From Butyricicoccus pullicaecorum (GTDB lineage Bacteria > Bacillota > Clostridia > Oscillospirales > Butyricicoccaceae): DNA of 64,000 nucleotides. Within the stretch, counting starts at the first letter, position 1. Each line of letters opens with the position of its first letter. The notes below the pieces were generated by a model. It did no database searches and was not told where the DNA came from. It worked only from the letters and a program-made list of their open reading frames with translations. Shown in pieces: positions 61,820 through 64,000 of this stretch. The stretch lies in the NCBI GenBank assembly GCA_018366195.1, contig JAGZIN010000001.1:186001-250000 (forward strand), read 5' to 3'. The position numbers and the translations under genes are program-made.

Positions 61820-63451
61820 ATGGCATTGCAAAAGAATAAGGTATACCGTGCAGAAATCATAGACTATACAACAGATGGAAGCGGGGTAGCGCGAATCGAA
61901 GGCATGGCTGTCTTTGTACCCAATACCGCTGTTGGGGATCAGTGTGATATTCGTATCGTAAAGGTGAATCAGAAAATGGCATTTGGCCGTCTGGAGAAGA
62001 TTATCATTTTTTCTCATGACCGAATGGAGCCAGACTGCCCAATCGCAGATAAATGTGGTGGCTGCTGCTATCAGCATATCTCTTATGAAGCAGAGCTGCG
62101 TGCAAAACGCAAGAAAGTGGAAGATGCCCTAACAAGGATTGGCGGGGTATCCGGTGTACTGGACGGTATTACCGGTGCAGAGGATATCACAAGATACCGC
62201 AATAAGGCACAGTATCCGGTTGGTCAGGACGCACATGGGAGCTATGTTGGATTTTATCGTCCGCATAGCCATGATATTGTGCGGACAGAAGATTGCAAAA
62301 TTCAGTCAGAACGGGCGAATCGTCTGGCACAGGCTGTTTGTGCGTGGATGGATACGCATGGAATTATGGCGTATCAGGAGAAAACGCATCAGGGGCTGAT
62401 TCGTCATATTTATGTGAGAACAGGGGCGGTGAGTGGAGAAACACATCTGTGTCTGGTTGCAACCCGTGGCAAAGTTCCGGAGAAAGAGGACTTGATTCAG
62501 CGTTTGACTGACGCAGAACCATCTCTTGTTGGCATTGTGGTCAATGTCAATAAGCGTGCAGATAATGTGATTTTGGGAGAGCGCACACTGACTCTTTGGG
62601 GAGAACCGGTCTTGCAGGATAGTTTGTGCGGCAATGTGTTTCGGTTGTCCCCGCATGCCTTTTATCAGGTCAATCATGCACAGACCGAACGCCTGTACCG
62701 CTATGTGATGGAGCAGGCTGCCCTGACCGGTCAGGAAACCGTGATTGATCTTTATTGCGGTGCGGGTACCATTACCCTTGCATTGGCAGAGCAGGCAAAG
62801 CGGGTCATTGGGGTAGAAATCGTACCCGAAGCCATTGAGAATGCCAGAGAAAATGCGGAGCGCAACGGGATTCAAAATGTAGAATTTTTGTGCGCAGATG
62901 CAGGGCAGGCGGCAATGCTCTTGGCAGAGCGCGGAGAATGTCCCGATGTCCTCACGGTTGACCCGCCTAGAAAGGGACTGGACGAACAGGCTGTTGAAGC
63001 CATCTGTCAGATGCAGCCATCTAAGATTGTCTATGTTTCTTGTGACCCTGCAACCTTAGCCCGTGATATAAAGCGTTTTTCACTCGAGGGATATCAGGTC
63101 GTTTGCGCACATGCTTTCGATTTGTTCCCACGAACGAAGCATGTGGAGACGGTAGTTCTTTTGTCCAGAAAAACTCCGGATGATACGATAGAGGTCGACT
63201 TAGACTTGGATGAGCTTGATATTACCGCTGCTGAGTCAAAGGCTACCTATCAGGAAATCAAGGATTATGTGCTGAAAGAATTTGGCTTAAAGGTTTCAAC
63301 TTTATATATTTCCCAAATTAAACGCAAATGTGGTATTGATGTAGGAGAACATTACAATATTTCACAGAAAGAAAATCAGAAAGTACCACAATGCCCGAAA
63401 GAAAAGGAAGATGCTATCCGAGCTGCTCTTGAACATTTTGCGATGATCTAA
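61820..63451 (+). CDS. rlmD: 23S rRNA (uracil-5)-methyltransferase RlmD with extra C-terminal domain
   Basis: 543 residues. TRAM domain (about 5-60), [4Fe-4S] Cys73, Cys79, Cys82 and Cys159, a SAM site (VIDLYCGAGTITLALA near 308-323), and the catalytic VSCDPATLARD (Cys408). The usual enzyme ends at about residue 450 (HVETVVLLSR). Beyond it lies a 90-residue extra domain (KATYQEIKDYVLKEFGLKVS; ISQIKRKCGIDVG; PQCPKEKEDAIRAALEHFAMI) with AT-richer codon use than the core. Methylates U1939 or U747-type positions. A TnpV-like gene follows. Confidence 0.92.
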   Translation: MALQKNKVYRAEIIDYTTDGSGVARIEGMAVFVPNTAVGDQCDIRIVKVNQKMAFGRLEKIIIFSHDRMEPDCPIADKCGGCCYQHISYEAELRAKRKKVEDALTRIGGVSGVLDGITGAEDITRYRNKAQYPVGQDAHGSYVGFYRPHSHDIVRTEDCKIQSERANRLAQAVCAWMDTHGIMAYQEKTHQGLIRHIYVRTGAVSGETHLCLVATRGKVPEKEDLIQRLTDAEPSLVGIVVNVNKRADNVILGERTLTLWGEPVLQDSLCGNVFRLSPHAFYQVNHAQTERLYRYVMEQAALTGQETVIDLYCGAGTITLALAEQAKRVIGVEIVPEAIENARENAERNGIQNVEFLCADAGQAAMLLAERGECPDVLTVDPPRKGLDEQAVEAICQMQPSKIVYVSCDPATLARDIKRFSLEGYQVVCAHAFDLFPRTKHVETVVLLSRKTPDDTIEVDLDLDELDITAAESKATYQEIKDYVLKEFGLKVSTLYISQIKRKCGIDVGEHYNISQKENQKVPQCPKEKEDAIRAALEHFAMI

Positions 63452-63483
63452 AGGTCATTGCTGATTTCAAGGAGGAATAGCAT

Positions 63484-63855
63484 ATGAAGTCATTATTCGA
63501 AGAAATGGGCGGTACATATACGCTCGGAGCAGATGGAATGTATTATCCGGATTTGGAACTTCCGGAGGAAGAACCGCATTACGGAAAGTACGGCAGAATG
63601 CGTCTGCGCTATCTGAAAGAACACCATAAGATGCTGTACAACACACTTTTGCTGGATGGAGAACTGGTCAAACATCTGAATGAGGTGGATGATACCGCTA
63701 ATCAAAGAATGGAACTGTTGACCCTGCAAATGCAGGAGCAGCAGGGCATAAACGAAGCATTAAAGGCTCGTGATCAGATGGCATGGGTTGGTGCTTGCAA
63801 TAACATCCGAAATGCGGCAGAGGAAATTGTTTTGAATGAATTGATATGTTGTTAA
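63484..63855 (+). CDS. tnpV: TnpV-like transposon-encoded protein
   Basis: 123 residues. Landmarks GGTYTLGADGMYYPDLELPEE, KYGRMRLRYLKEHHKMLYN, LDGELVKHLNEVDDTANQRME match the TnpV family of Clostridial conjugative or mobilisable elements. Function unknown; cytosolic, highly charged, predicted helical. AAGGAGG lies 8 bases before the ATG. AT-rich compared with the core genes to the left, so the element probably starts here and continues beyond the window. Confidence 0.85.
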   Translation: MKSLFEEMGGTYTLGADGMYYPDLELPEEEPHYGKYGRMRLRYLKEHHKMLYNTLLLDGELVKHLNEVDDTANQRMELLTLQMQEQQGINEALKARDQMAWVGACNNIRNAAEEIVLNELICC

Positions 63856-63895
63856 ATCGAGAAGGAGGGAGTGATGAATTCCCTCCTTCTCGATT
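63855..63895 (+). terminator. Perfect hairpin after tnpV
   Basis: A 16-bp stem (63855-63870 with 63880-63895) directly at the tnpV stop. There is no U-run, so it may be a terminator without tail or an element-related repeat. After it (63896-64000) I see no gene. Confidence 0.5.
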
Positions 63896-64000
63896 CTGAA
63901 GATATCATCTCTTTTGGAGAATGAAAAGGGATTTTGTAGAAAAATTTATGCTTATATACTAAAATGCACATAAGGAAATACAAAGCTCTACAAATTATTT

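Overview
The window looks like chromosomal DNA of an anaerobic, probably spore-forming, low-to-middle G+C Firmicute of class Clostridia; the Oscillospirales (for example the Butyricicoccus/Agathobaculum group) is my best guess. This rests on the order rpoB-rpoC-L7Ae-rpsL-rpsG-fusA-tuf, an hrcA-grpE-dnaK-dnaJ operon under a perfect CIRCE operator, an NfnAB-type ferredoxin:NADP oxidoreductase, diaminopimelate dehydrogenase, strong AGGAGG ribosome sites, TTGACA/TATAAT promoters and near-balanced base composition. The species is an inference. Nearly all of the window is ordinary core genome.

Layout. 1-1.3 kb: end of rpsB and tsf. 1.5-6.8 kb: an unknown protein, a LacI-type repressor and a divergent sugar/inositol operon (binding lipoprotein, IolG-like dehydrogenase, TIM-barrel isomerase). 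7.3-11.2 kb: tRNA-Leu(CAA), endonuclease III and a three-gene esterase/acyltransferase/zinc-ribbon membrane cassette. 11.2-22.2 kb: Crp/Fnr regulator, ddh, map, nfnAB, a sporulation-type amidase, BrnQ, a membrane glycosyltransferase and an alanine/glycine symporter. 22.3-31.1 kb is the accessory part: a YwaF-like membrane protein, a four-gene operon pairing an atypical Hsp90-family ATPase with three paralogous helical-repeat proteins, an unknown divergent gene and a secreted polysaccharide deacetylase.

31.2-43.9 kb: RNA polymerase beta and beta-prime, then the str operon. 44-52 kb: a small membrane protein, recD2, comF-like, mreB, a second AGCS symporter, tadA and citrate synthase. 51.9-56.7 kb: heat-shock operon. 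57.1-63.4 kb: lepA-hemW, an ACT protein with a PFL-family protein, and rlmD. rlmD carries an extra AT-richer C-terminal domain and is followed by a TnpV-like gene at the right edge, which suggests the window ends at or in a mobile element.

The least explained system is the Hsp90-like/repeat-protein operon (23257-29009). It has its own consensus promoter, an intrinsic terminator in the leader, translationally coupled genes, a previously uncharacterised N-terminal domain on the chaperone, and signs of recent gene conversion between two paralogs.
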